The notes below the pieces were generated by a model that searched no databases, was not told the origin of the DNA, and worked only from the letters and a program-made list of their open reading frames with translations. Position numbers and translations under genes: made by a program. Shown in pieces: positions 18,155 to 25,934 of a stretch of 35,212 nt of DNA; position 1 is the first letter of the stretch; every line of letters starts with the position of its first letter. Source of the stretch: CAZNLL01 sp964573885 (GTDB taxonomy: Bacteria; Desulfobacterota; DSM-4660; Desulfatiglandales; Desulfatiglandaceae). The DNA lies in NCBI GenBank assembly GCA_964573885.1, contig CAZNLL010000027.1, positions 1 to 35,212 of the forward strand, written 5' to 3'.

Positions 18155-18946
18155 TCAGCGGCCCTCCTCGCTTGTGGCCCGGTTCTGTGCCAAGGGCTCC
18201 CGGGCCAAAGACCGGGCAAGGGCCAGGAGGATGGCCCCGGCCTTTCGGGAGCCCTCTTTTAACCGGGGCCTGGAGAAACCGGGAATCCACTTGAAATCAA
18301 ACAGCTCATCTGAAACCACGAGTAAGCCGGTCAGGGCCACCGATCGATAAAGGGCCACGCTCATAAGGGCCGACATCTCCATGTCCACGGCCAGCACACC
18401 CCGGTCCTGGTAGGCGGCCACCTTTTGGAGGGTCTCCCGATAGGGGGCATCCGTGGTCCAGACCTCACCCTTAAAAAAGGAAAGGCCTTGTCTTTGAAGT
18501 TCCTCTTCAAGCATACGGTTGAGTTCCGGGTCTGATTCAGGCCCTTTTTCCCCAATAGCATAGTGCTGGGAGGTCCCCTCCTCTGAAAGGGCCTTGAAGG
18601 GAATCAGGATGTCCCCGATCCTGAGGTGGGCCTGAAGGGACCCGCACCAGCCAAGGACCCAAAACCTCCTGGCCCCCAGGACAATCAGCTTTTCCATGCC
18701 CATCACCGCAGCAGGGGCGCCCAAAAAAGGCCCTGAAAGGGTCACCGGAGGCCGGTCCCCATCCCGGGTCTCGTAGAGGTGATAGAGCCGCATCTCCGAG
18801 AAGGTCACCTCCCGGGCCCGGCTCGCCCGGGCCAGATAGGCAAGTTCAGAGGGAATCATGACCATAAGGACGTCTGTGCCCAGCTCCGGTTCTTTTCTCC
18901 CCCGGACCGGGTAGATGATGCCCTGGTGAGGTCCTCTTTTTTCCAC
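18155..18946 (-). CDS. nucleoside phosphorylase family protein
   Basis: A purine/uridine phosphorylase-fold enzyme (PNP/UDP family) that would cleave a nucleoside with phosphate. Visible family features are GAPAAVMGMEKLIVLGARRF, the GWCGSLQAHLRIGDILIP loop, WTTDAPYRET, the substrate-binding VDMEMSALMSVA and VVSDELFD, where Asp is the usual catalytic acid. The length of about 263 residues is normal. The start is uncertain: GTG at 18946 and TTG at 18949 are adjacent, with AAGGAT and AGGGG upstream. The substrate base is not determinable. It is the first gene of the run and directly abuts the DUF1786 gene. Confidence 0.78.
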   Translation of the reverse strand: MEKRGPHQGIIYPVRGRKEPELGTDVLMVMIPSELAYLARASRAREVTFSEMRLYHLYETRDGDRPPVTLSGPFLGAPAAVMGMEKLIVLGARRFWVLGWCGSLQAHLRIGDILIPFKALSEEGTSQHYAIGEKGPESDPELNRMLEEELQRQGLSFFKGEVWTTDAPYRETLQKVAAYQDRGVLAVDMEMSALMSVALYRSVALTGLLVVSDELFDFKWIPGFSRPRLKEGSRKAGAILLALARSLAREPLAQNRATSEEGR

Positions 18947-18949
18947 CAA

Positions 18950-19384
18950 CCCCTGGATCCTTAAAAATTACCGGCCGCTACACCCTTCCCGACTGCTAGC
19001 GTTATACCGGATGATCGCCATTTTATTGACATAACTTAAAATAATATAACGAGATAAAATCCCATGGCAACCTCAAAATCCATCATCAGAATTCTTGATA
19101 CACAATGATAATATATCGTTCAGCGCAAATCCCTGGACACCGGCAAGGTCTCATCTGCCGGTCGACGGACTCATGACCCCTTTGGAAAAGGCAAGGGGGT
19201 TTCCGGGGACGGGAAGGTGGGCGGTTTTTCACGACAAAACATCTATTTGGATGGAAAAATCATTCAATTATGATAAAGTAGGGCCGTTTTGTAGAAGGGA
19301 AAGTCGGGGGCACGAGGCGTATGTCTCCCGGACTCAGGTTTTTGTGGCAATTTTGAAAAAGCCGGCCGTCCCTAAACCCTTTTG
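18950..19384. other. gene-free spacer between divergent operons
   Basis: No convincing gene. The left part, 19020-19110, is AT-rich and holds the promoter described at 19041-19070. A hairpin at 19140-19161 pairs CCGGCA with TGCCGG around a 10-nt loop. A 97-codon open frame on the plus strand (from 19095) has no ribosome binding site and no family resemblance and is treated as chance. Confidence 0.5.
19041..19070 (-). promoter_or_regulatory. sigma-70-type promoter of the phosphorylase run
   Basis: On the minus strand, TTGCCA (19065-19070) and TATTAT (19041-19046) are separated by 18 nt, each differing from consensus at one position. The start would be near 19034, about 85 nt before the phosphorylase start codon. 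Confidence 0.45.
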
Positions 19385-19572
19385 TTGACCCCGTTGCTGC
19401 ATAAAAGGCGTTTAAGGATTCTGCATTTTGCCTTCTATGACTTTAGATGAGATTTTTAACGCTTTAAATTTTGAATTCACCAATCGCGATATGCAGGCCC
19501 TGGATGCAAAAGGGAATAAGCTTTTGTTTTTACGGCAGTTAAAGTTCAATGCCTTTGCAGCAACAGGGTTGA
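19385..19572. mobile_element. MITE-like element, copy 2
   Basis: A 188-bp relative of the element at 2107-2303. The ends are CCCCGTTGCTGCA and TGCAGCAACAGGG (one mismatch as inverted repeats), flanked on both sides by TTGA in the same orientation, which fits a 4-bp target duplication. An ATG at 19437 opens a 46-codon frame that runs through the right end to a TAA at 19575-19577; its product begins MTLDEIFNALNFEF and ends AFAATGLT. That peptide may be the remnant C-terminus of a lost transposase or a chance frame. The right end reaches into the ffh promoter. Confidence 0.65.
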
Positions 19573-19598
19573 CATAAATTAACAAGATAGATTAAAAT
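19569..19598 (+). promoter_or_regulatory. sigma-70-type promoter of ffh, made by the MITE-like end
   Basis: TTGACA (19569-19574, perfect -35) and TAAAAT (19593-19598) are spaced 18 nt; TTAAAA gives 17. The first four bases of the -35 box are the right-hand TTGA repeat of the element. Transcription would start near 19605, 22 nt before ffh, leaving room for AAGGAAA. Confidence 0.6.
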
Positions 19599-19626
19599 AA
19601 AAGTTTCGGCCTAAAAGGAAACCCCT

Positions 19627-20952
19627 ATGTTTGACAGCCTGTCCGACAAATTAGACCGGGTCTTTAAAAAGGTCACCGGGAGAGGCAAGCTCAGTGAGGC
19701 GAATATCCAGGATGCCTTAAAGGGGGTTCGTTTAGCCTTACTTGAAGCGGATGTCAACTACAAAGTGGTCAAGAGCTTTGTTAATGACATCCGGGAACGG
19801 GCCGTGGGCGAGGAAGTCCTTGGGAGCCTGACCCCGGGCCAGCAGTTGATCAAGATCGTCAATGAAAAGCTCGGCGAGCTCATGGGGGGGACCCATGAGG
19901 GGCTCCGGATGACGGGAAGAACGCCCCACTCCTTGATGCTGGTAGGGCTTCAAGGTTCCGGTAAGACCACCACGGCCGCCAAGCTGGCCCGGTATCTTCG
20001 CGGCCAGGGGAGGCATCCCTACCTGGTGCCCGCGGATATTTACAGGCCGGCGGCCGTTGATCAGCTCAAGAAACTGGGCGCTGATGTGGATGTGGCGGTC
20101 TATCCCACGGATCCGAAACAAAAACCGGAGCAGATCTGTGTGGATGCCCTGTCAAAGGCGGGCCGGGAAGGGGCGGATCTTTTAATTATGGACACGGCCG
20201 GCCGGCTCCATATAGACGAGGCCCTCATGTCCGAGTTGGTGCGGATCAAGGAGCAGGTGGATCCCACGGAAATCCTACTCGTGGCCGACGCCATGACCGG
20301 ACAGGATGCGGTTAATGTGGCTCAGATCTTTGACCAGTCCCTGGACATAACGGGGGTGATCCTCTCCAAGATGGAAGGCGACGCCCGGGGAGGGGCCGCC
20401 CTCTCCATCAAGGCGGTCACGGACAAGCCCATCAAGTTTATCGGGGTGGGAGAGAAGATTGACGCCCTGGAGCCCTTTTATCCGGACAGGATGGCCTCCA
20501 GGATCTTGGGCATGGGAGACGTCCTCTCTCTCATAGAAAAGGCCCAGGGCGAGTTTGATCAAAAAGAGGCCAAGAAACTGGAGCAGAAGCTCAAGAAAAG
20601 GACCTTTGATCTGGAGGATTTTCGGGGCCAGTTGAAGCAGGTGAAAAAGATCGGATCCCTGGAGCAGATTCTGGGCATGATGCCCGGTATGGGGCAACTC
20701 AAGAAGCTCAAACAGATGAAGATCGACGAAAAGGAATTGGTCCGGGTGGAGGCCATTATCAATTCCATGACCAAGGAAGAGAGGCGGAGCCATAAGATTA
20801 TCAACGGGAGCCGGCGGCGGAGAATCGCCCGGGGAAGCGGGACCACGGTCCAGGATGTGAACCGGCTCCTCAAGAATTTTGTGCAGACCAAGAAGATGAT
20901 GGAACGTTTTACCAAGAAAGGGATGCCGGACATGGGTTCCTTTTTCGGCTAG
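19627..20952 (+). CDS. ffh: signal recognition particle GTPase Ffh (SRP54)
   Basis: GTPase that binds 4.5S RNA and delivers nascent membrane proteins to FtsY. The 441-residue protein has an N domain (1-90), a G domain with P-loop GLQGSGKTT at 107-115, PADIYRPAAVDQL, DTAGRL near 190 and a TKxD-like SKMEGDARGGA stretch, and a Met-rich M domain from about 295 (MMPGMGQLKKLKQM, INGSRRRRIARGSG, MMERFTKKGMPDMGSFFG). AAAAGGAAA precedes the ATG. It is the first gene of a long housekeeping run; ftsY lies at the other end of the window. Confidence 0.98.
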   Translation: MFDSLSDKLDRVFKKVTGRGKLSEANIQDALKGVRLALLEADVNYKVVKSFVNDIRERAVGEEVLGSLTPGQQLIKIVNEKLGELMGGTHEGLRMTGRTPHSLMLVGLQGSGKTTTAAKLARYLRGQGRHPYLVPADIYRPAAVDQLKKLGADVDVAVYPTDPKQKPEQICVDALSKAGREGADLLIMDTAGRLHIDEALMSELVRIKEQVDPTEILLVADAMTGQDAVNVAQIFDQSLDITGVILSKMEGDARGGAALSIKAVTDKPIKFIGVGEKIDALEPFYPDRMASRILGMGDVLSLIEKAQGEFDQKEAKKLEQKLKKRTFDLEDFRGQLKQVKKIGSLEQILGMMPGMGQLKKLKQMKIDEKELVRVEAIINSMTKEERRSHKIINGSRRRRIARGSGTTVQDVNRLLKNFVQTKKMMERFTKKGMPDMGSFFG

Positions 20953-20978
20953 AAAATCCAAGGGGGTGATAAAGGCAA

Positions 20979-21230
20979 ATGGCAGTAAGAATTAGATTGG
21001 CAAGGATGGGAGCAAAGAAGAAACCCTTTTATCGGTTCGTTGCAGCCGATTCCGAAGCACCGCGCGACGGAAGATTCCTCGAGATCCTGGGTTATTATGA
21101 CCCCATGAAGGATCCTGCGGTGGTGGAGATTCACCAAGACAAGGTGAACTACTGGCTTGGAAAAGGGGCTTCTGTTTCGGAATCTGCGGGGGCCCTTCTG
21201 AGAAAGCAAGGGGTCCTCAAATCCCATTAA
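20979..21230 (+). CDS. rpsP: 30S ribosomal protein S16
   Basis: An 83-residue ribosomal protein with the S16 start MAVRIRLARMGAKKKPFYR and the family stretch DSEAPRDGRFLEILGYYDP. The length is normal. GGGGGTGA lies upstream. It is the first ribosomal gene in the rpsP-khpA-rimM-trmD-rplS order, 26 nt after ffh. Confidence 0.98.
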   Translation: MAVRIRLARMGAKKKPFYRFVAADSEAPRDGRFLEILGYYDPMKDPAVVEIHQDKVNYWLGKGASVSESAGALLRKQGVLKSH

Positions 21231-21279
21231 CCGCAGATCTGGATCGGGGTGGTGAAATCAAACACGGAGGTGACTTGAG

Positions 21280-21510
21280 ATGAAGGATTTGATCGCATAC
21301 ATTGCTAAAGCGCTCGTGGATAAGCCGGAAGAAGTTGCCGTGACAGAGATAGAGGGAGAACAAACCTCTGTTATAGAGCTCAAGGTTGCCAAAGAGGATT
21401 TGGGCAAGGTCATCGGCAAACAAGGCCGGACGGCAAGGGCAATGAGAACCATTCTCAGTGCAGCCTCCACCAAAATTAACAAGCGATCCGTTTTGGAAAT
21501 TATCGAATAG
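21280..21510 (+). CDS. khpA: KH-domain RNA-binding protein KhpA
   Basis: A 76-residue single KH domain with the GxxG loop in GKVIGKQGRTARAMR and the opening MKDLIAYIAKALVDKPEEV typical of KhpA/YlqC. It acts as an RNA chaperone or regulator, usually with KhpB. Position between rpsP and rimM is the standard place. GGAGGTGA is an excellent ribosome binding site. Confidence 0.95.
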   Translation: MKDLIAYIAKALVDKPEEVAVTEIEGEQTSVIELKVAKEDLGKVIGKQGRTARAMRTILSAASTKINKRSVLEIIE

Positions 21511-21512
21511 GT

Positions 21513-22046
21513 TTGAACGAGGTTTCACCCGGCAGCCTGATTGTTTTGGGAAAGGTCATTCGCCCGCACGGGCTCAGCGGGCTCTTGCGGATTCATTCAT
21601 ATGCAGCATCCGAATCCGCTTTCCTGGATGCAGGCAAGGTGTTCCTCAGAGACACCTCCGGCGAAACTAATGAGTACACCATCACCTATGTGAGGCCCCA
21701 CAAGAATATCTTTCTGATGAAACTGCGGGGCTTGAATAACTTCGAGGAGGCGGAAAAACACAAAGGCGCCGACATCCTTATAGGCAAAGACGCCCTCAGC
21801 CGGAAAGAGGGTGAATATTTCTGGTACGAGCTTATAGGCCTGCGGGTTTACCTGGAGAGTGGGGCCTTTGTGGGGACCCTTTCCGGGATCCTCCCCACAG
21901 GAGGCCACGATATCTATGTCGTAAAAGCAGGGGACAAGGAAGTCTTGATTCCCGCGGTCCAGGACATTGTCAAGGCCATTGAGCTTGAAAAGGGGCGGAT
22001 GGTTGTTTCGGACGTGGAAGGGTTGCTGGATGTGAATGAGATTTGA
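21513..22046 (+). CDS. rimM: ribosome maturation factor RimM
   Basis: A 177-residue 16S rRNA-processing factor that binds S19 during 30S assembly. The N-terminal RimM barrel (LIVLGKVIRPHGLSGLLRI) and C-terminal PRC-barrel (YELIGLRVYLESGAFVGTL, VLIPAVQDIVKAIELEKGRM) are both complete. The start appears to be a TTG at 21513, 2 nt after the khpA stop, because no ATG or GTG precedes the first conserved strand. The low-efficiency start suggests coupling to khpA. The 3' end overlaps trmD by 11 nt. Confidence 0.95.
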   Translation: MNEVSPGSLIVLGKVIRPHGLSGLLRIHSYAASESAFLDAGKVFLRDTSGETNEYTITYVRPHKNIFLMKLRGLNNFEEAEKHKGADILIGKDALSRKEGEYFWYELIGLRVYLESGAFVGTLSGILPTGGHDIYVVKAGDKEVLIPAVQDIVKAIELEKGRMVVSDVEGLLDVNEI

Positions 22047-22776
22047 TGTCCTCACCATATTCCCGGGGATGTTTGAGGCCTACCTGTCTGAGGGGGTTCT
22101 GGGACGGGCCGTAAAAAGGGGGTTGGCCCAGGTAAGGGTTGTTAACATCCGTGATTTTGCCCAGGGACCCCACAAAACCACTGATGACCGGCCCTACGGG
22201 GGGGGGAACGGGATGGTGATGAAACCCGGTCCCATTCACCGGGCCCTGTCCTCCATAGAGCGGGTCAGGGGTCGGAGCCAGGTCATTTTATTGAGCCCTC
22301 AAGGTGAGCGGTTTGATCAGTCCACGGCCTGGGAATTGTCCGGTTGGGATCAACTCATTCTGGTATGCGGCCGGTACGAGGGGGTGGATGAGAGGGTCAT
22401 AATCAGCTCTGTGGACCGGGAATTGTCCCTGGGCGACTTCATCTTGAGCGGTGGGGAACTGGCGGCCCTGATGCTTATGGACGCGGTGAGCCGGTTGTTG
22501 CCGGGGGTCCTGGGCGGTGAGGGGAGCAACCTGGAAGACACCTTTGAGGACGGGCTTCTTGAATACCCCCAGTACACGCGGCCCAGTGTATTCCAGGGAA
22601 TGGCCGTGCCGGACATCCTCCTTTCCGGCGATCACGAAAAGATCCGCCTGTGGAGGCGGAGGGAGTCCTTGAGACGGACCCTGGAGAGGCGGCCCGATCT
22701 CCTTGAAAAGGCCAGGCTGACCGCGGAAGACGAGGCGATTCTGGCCGAATTAAAGGAAGAAACCGAACGCTCCTGA
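22036..22776 (+). CDS. trmD: tRNA (guanine-N1-)-methyltransferase TrmD
   Basis: A SPOUT-class trefoil-knot enzyme that makes m1G37 in tRNA and prevents frameshifting. The 246-residue protein has MRFDVLTIFPGMFEAYLSEG, the loop DDRPYGGGNGMVMKPGP, the SAM-binding LVCGRYEGVDERVI and LSLGDFILSGGELAALMLMD. All family blocks are present and the length is normal. It overlaps rimM by 11 nt. Confidence 0.98.
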   Translation: MRFDVLTIFPGMFEAYLSEGVLGRAVKRGLAQVRVVNIRDFAQGPHKTTDDRPYGGGNGMVMKPGPIHRALSSIERVRGRSQVILLSPQGERFDQSTAWELSGWDQLILVCGRYEGVDERVIISSVDRELSLGDFILSGGELAALMLMDAVSRLLPGVLGGEGSNLEDTFEDGLLEYPQYTRPSVFQGMAVPDILLSGDHEKIRLWRRRESLRRTLERRPDLLEKARLTAEDEAILAELKEETERS

Positions 22777-22800
22777 CCTGGGAAGCGCGTCGGGAGGGGG

Positions 22801-22843
22801 ACCCCCTGGCCCCGAGCGAAAGCGAGGGGAACAGGGAGGGGGT
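22801..22843 (+). other. strong hairpin with GAAA loop in the trmD downstream spacer
   Basis: ACCCCCT (22801-22807) can pair with AGGGGGT (22837-22843), and CCCC (22810-22813) with GGGG (22826-22829). Inside are GA/GA facing dinucleotides, which could form tandem sheared G-A pairs, then GC closing a GAAA tetraloop at 22818-22821. No T-run follows, so it is more likely an RNA structure (processing or stability element) than an intrinsic terminator. A second small hairpin, CTCGG-AAT-CCGAG, lies shortly downstream. Confidence 0.5.
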
Positions 22844-22964
22844 AGGCATCACACATTCGTAACATCCTGATATGACCAGGCCGGGAGACTCGGAATCCGA
22901 GAATAGGTATCCTTACTCGAAAGGACCAAGCATTTAAATACATTCTTACTGCGGTGTGTATGTA

Positions 22965-23525
22965 ATGCGTCTCTACATCGGGCTCATTCATTACCCTGTG
23001 TACAATAAAAACGAAGAGGTCATCGCCTCTGCCATAACCACCCTGGACCTCCATGACATGGCCAGGGTGGCCAAGACCTATGAGGTCAGACAATTTTTTG
23101 TGATTACACCCCTCGAGGATCAGCAGGAGCTTGCACAACGGGTACAAAGGCATTGGACAGAGGGTTATGGGGCCACCTATAACCCCCTCAGAAAAGAGGC
23201 CATTGAACTGGTTTCAGTGGTCTCTTCCCTGAGCGAGGCTCGGTCGGAAATCGAGGAAAGGGAAGGGGAACCGCCCCTGTGCGTTGCCACGGATGCGGCC
23301 AGACAGCAAGGCCGGGGCATATCTTGGAAGGCGTTGAGGGACTTGCTGGAACAGGAGAAAACAGCCATCTTGTTGTTTGGAACGGCATGGGGCCTTCATA
23401 AGACGGTGATAGAAGGGGCCGATTACGTGTTGGAGCCCATTTGGGGAAAACGGGATTATAACCATCTCTCTGTAAGGAGTGCGGCTGCGATCCTTTTGGA
23501 CAGATTGGCGGGAAGAAATCCGTAA
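22965..23525 (+). CDS. TrmD-associated SAM-dependent RNA methyltransferase
   Basis: A 186-residue SPOUT-like methyltransferase of the family usually found between trmD and rplS (Pfam family for SAM-dependent RNA methyltransferases, PF09936). Typical stretches are MRLYIGLIHYPVYNK, TTLDLHDMARVAKTY, ILLFGTAWGLHKTVIE (knot loop) and HLSVRSAAAILLDRL. The RNA target is not known from the sequence. The ATG at 22965 matches the family N-terminus; a GTG at 22956 is also in frame. No strong ribosome binding site is seen. Confidence 0.85.
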   Translation: MRLYIGLIHYPVYNKNEEVIASAITTLDLHDMARVAKTYEVRQFFVITPLEDQQELAQRVQRHWTEGYGATYNPLRKEAIELVSVVSSLSEARSEIEEREGEPPLCVATDAARQQGRGISWKALRDLLEQEKTAILLFGTAWGLHKTVIEGADYVLEPIWGKRDYNHLSVRSAAAILLDRLAGRNP

Positions 23526-23593
23526 ACCGCCTTACCTCCCTTTCAGAGGGGGTGGGTGAGTCGGCAGTGATAGGGAAGGAGTTGTGGGAGACA

Positions 23594-23941
23594 ATGAACA
23601 GTGTGGAGATGATTGAAAAGGAACAGATGCGGGTGGATATCCCTGATTTTAGACCGGGCGACACGGTCAAGGTCCACGCCCGGATAAGAGAGGGTGAAAA
23701 AGAGCGCGTCCAGATCTTCCAGGGCGTGGTCATTCGGAAGCGCAAGGGCAATACGGGCGCCACCTTTACAGTGAGAAAGGTCTCTTACGGGATCGGTGTG
23801 GAGAGGATTTTTCCTTTTCACTCCCCCTTGATTGATAAGGTCGAGATCGTCACCAGGGGTAAGGTACGGCGGGCACGGCTTTACTATCTGAGAAAATTGC
23901 GGGGAAAGGCCGCCCGGATCAAGGAGAAACGCCTCAAATAA
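23594..23941 (+). CDS. rplS: 50S ribosomal protein L19
   Basis: A 115-residue ribosomal protein with the family core IPDFRPGDTVKVHARIREG, ERVQIFQGVVIRKR and RRARLYYLRKLRGKAARIKEK. The frame is open further upstream, but the ATG at 23594 gives MNSVEMIEKEQ, the normal L19 N-terminus, and has GGGAG just before it. Confidence 0.97.
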   Translation: MNSVEMIEKEQMRVDIPDFRPGDTVKVHARIREGEKERVQIFQGVVIRKRKGNTGATFTVRKVSYGIGVERIFPFHSPLIDKVEIVTRGKVRRARLYYLRKLRGKAARIKEKRLK

Positions 23942-23962
23942 AGGGATTTTTGCTCAATTTTT

Positions 23963-24613
23963 TTGACTACTCCACCCAAAAATCTGCCCCTTTTTGCTGA
24001 AAGCGTCAGATCCTCAGAAAGTGATCCCTTTCACTATGAAGGCTTGGCCCAGCAGGCCGGGTACACCCTGGTTGCAGGGGTGGACGAGGCCGGCCGGGGG
24101 CCCTTGGCCGGCCCTGTTGTGGCGGCCGCTGTGGTGCTTTCCCCGGAGAGCACCTTATCGGGGATTCAGGATTCCAAGAAGATGACGGCCAAGGCCAGGG
24201 AGGCGGCCTTCCCTGTCATTCTTGAAAAGGCCCGGGCCGTGGGAATCGGTGTTGTCTCTCCCACATATATTGATGAGTGCAATATCCTGAGGGCCGCCCT
24301 TGAGGCCATGAGGCGCGCGGTCTCGGCCCTGGACCCGGGGCCTGATTACCTTCTCGTGGATGGCATTCACCAGGTGCCCTTCCCTCTTCCCCAAAGGTGT
24401 TTGAAAAAGGGGGACCGGATCAGCCGAACCATTTCCGCGGCCTCTGTGCTGGCCAAGGTTTACCGGGACAGGATCATGGGTTGCTATGACCGGGACTACC
24501 CGGTGTACGGTTTTGGCAGGAACAAGGGGTATGGGACGGCCTTTCACCTTGAGGCCCTGAAACGGCACGGGCCCTGCCCGCTTCACCGATTGACCTTTAG
24601 AGGGGTGAGCTGA
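23963..24613 (+). CDS. rnhB: ribonuclease HII
   Basis: Endonuclease that removes misincorporated ribonucleotides and RNA-DNA hybrids. The signature GVDEAGRGPLAGPVVAAAVV carries the first catalytic Asp and Glu; DSKKMTAKAREA, YLLVDGIHQVPF and SVLAKVYRDRIM supply the others. No ATG precedes the conserved core in frame. A TTG at 23963 gives 216 residues; a TTG near 24042 would give a shorter protein starting MAQQAGYTLVAGVDEAGRG. The start is therefore uncertain. Confidence 0.93.
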   Translation: MTTPPKNLPLFAESVRSSESDPFHYEGLAQQAGYTLVAGVDEAGRGPLAGPVVAAAVVLSPESTLSGIQDSKKMTAKAREAAFPVILEKARAVGIGVVSPTYIDECNILRAALEAMRRAVSALDPGPDYLLVDGIHQVPFPLPQRCLKKGDRISRTISAASVLAKVYRDRIMGCYDRDYPVYGFGRNKGYGTAFHLEALKRHGPCPLHRLTFRGVS

Positions 24614-24614
24614 T

Positions 24615-24983
24615 GTGACCAGAGAAAGGCTGGACCTGGGCGACTGGGGCGAGGCCTTGGCCCTCAAGACATTAAAGGGCCTCGGGTATAAGAAGATCAT
24701 CCGCAACTACCGCTGCCCCCTGGGAGAGATGGATGTGATTGCCAAGGACGGGGATACCCTGGCCTTTGTGGAAATAAAGACCAGAAAGGGCCGGTCCCTG
24801 GGCTATGCCAAAGAGGCGGTGAATGACAGGAAGAAGCACCAGCTCTCAAAGGTGGCCCTGGCCTATATGAAGCACCACGGCTGCACTGAGGCCAAGGCCC
24901 GGTTCGATGTGGTGGCCGTGTGCCTGAACCAAGGGGAGCCCCAGGTGGAAGTGATCAAGAACGCCTTTGATCTGGCTTATTAA
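24615..24983 (+). CDS. yraN: YraN/UPF0102 family putative endonuclease
   Basis: A 122-residue PD-(D/E)xK fold protein. Family marks are LGDWGEALALKTLKGLGYKK, NYRCPLGEMDVIAKDGDTLAF with the active-site Asp, and VEIKTRKG with the ExK pair. It starts with GTG at 24615, 1 nt after the rnhB stop, with GGGGTGA upstream. Function is only partly known; the rnhB-yraN-rsmI clustering is common. Confidence 0.9.
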   Translation: MTRERLDLGDWGEALALKTLKGLGYKKIIRNYRCPLGEMDVIAKDGDTLAFVEIKTRKGRSLGYAKEAVNDRKKHQLSKVALAYMKHHGCTEAKARFDVVAVCLNQGEPQVEVIKNAFDLAY

Positions 24984-25007
24984 CCCCGCATGTTGAGGAG
25001 GGCGCCC

Positions 25008-25934
25008 GTGGGGACAGGGCAGGACAAAGAGGTCTCTGGGATACCGGATGGGGGCCCTGAAAAAAGGGGCTGCGGCACCCTGTATGTGGTTTCAACCCCC
25101 ATCGGTAACCTGGAAGATATCACCCTGCGGGCCTTGCGAATCCTCAAGGGCGTGAATATCATAGCCGCAGAAAACGTGAAGCACACCCGGGGGCTTTGTG
25201 CCCACTACGGCATAAAGACGCGGGTGACGGCGTACAACCAGCATAACCGGAAGGCCAGGACCCCTGAATTGATCAGGAGGCTTCAATCGGGACAAGACCT
25301 GGCCCTTGTAACGGATGCGGGGACCCCCGGCATATCGGACCCCGGGGTTTACCTGGTTAGCCGCGCTGCAGCTGAGGGCGTGGATGTCAGGGCGGTTCCC
25401 GGGCCTGCCGCGGTCACGGCGGCCCTCTCTGTTTCCGGTTTTCCCACGGAGCGGTTCCTCTTTTTGGGGTTCCTGCCCAACAGGCCCGGGAAGCGAAAGA
25501 AGGCCCTGGAAGAACTTTGTTCCGAGCCCCGGACCACGGTTTTCTACGAGGCCCCTCATCGTGTGAAGGCCACCCTGTCGGATGTGATGGAGGTGCTGGG
25601 CGACCGGGACATGGTCTTGGTCAGGGAGATGACCAAGGTCTTCGAGGAGATCCAAAGGGGCCCTGTAAGCCGTATTTTAAAGGGGCTTACCCAAGACCGG
25701 ATCAGGGGCGAATTTACCCTGGTCCTGGCAGGGGCTGACCAAAAAGGGGCGGAGTCCTTGGGCCAAGAGGCCCTGGAGAGGATGGAGCGGCTCCTCAAGG
25801 AAAATGAGATGACCGTCGGGGATATTGCCCGGAGCCTTTCAAGAGAGGAGGGATTGCCTTACAGGCGGATCTATAGGGTATGTCTTGACAGGAAAAGAGA
25901 TCTGCAAAGGCTGAATGGGGATGGAGTTGGTTAA
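25008..25934 (+). CDS. rsmI: 16S rRNA (cytidine-1402-2'-O)-methyltransferase RsmI
   Basis: SAM-dependent enzyme of the tetrapyrrole methylase fold. Diagnostic blocks are TLYVVSTPIGNLEDITLRAL, ALVTDAGTPGISDPGVYLV, PGPAAVTAALSVSGFPTERF, FLGFLPNRPGKRKK and FYEAPHRV. The usual AEDTR block reads AENVKHTRGLCAHYG, a change noted below. The GTG at 25008 is chosen over ATG at 24990 because GAGGAGG lies exactly 6 nt upstream of the GTG. The 3' end overlaps ptsH by 20 nt. Confidence 0.94.
   Translation: MGTGQDKEVSGIPDGGPEKRGCGTLYVVSTPIGNLEDITLRALRILKGVNIIAAENVKHTRGLCAHYGIKTRVTAYNQHNRKARTPELIRRLQSGQDLALVTDAGTPGISDPGVYLVSRAAAEGVDVRAVPGPAAVTAALSVSGFPTERFLFLGFLPNRPGKRKKALEELCSEPRTTVFYEAPHRVKATLSDVMEVLGDRDMVLVREMTKVFEEIQRGPVSRILKGLTQDRIRGEFTLVLAGADQKGAESLGQEALERMERLLKENEMTVGDIARSLSREEGLPYRRIYRVCLDRKRDLQRLNGDGVG

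Noticed and set aside
19095..19388. A 97-codon frame in the spacer before ffh
   Set aside because: No ribosome binding site, no family likeness, and it runs into the MITE-like element end.
18950..19626. An SRP (4.5S) RNA gene next to ffh
   Set aside because: The conserved domain IV motif (GGAAGGAAGCAGC-like) is absent.
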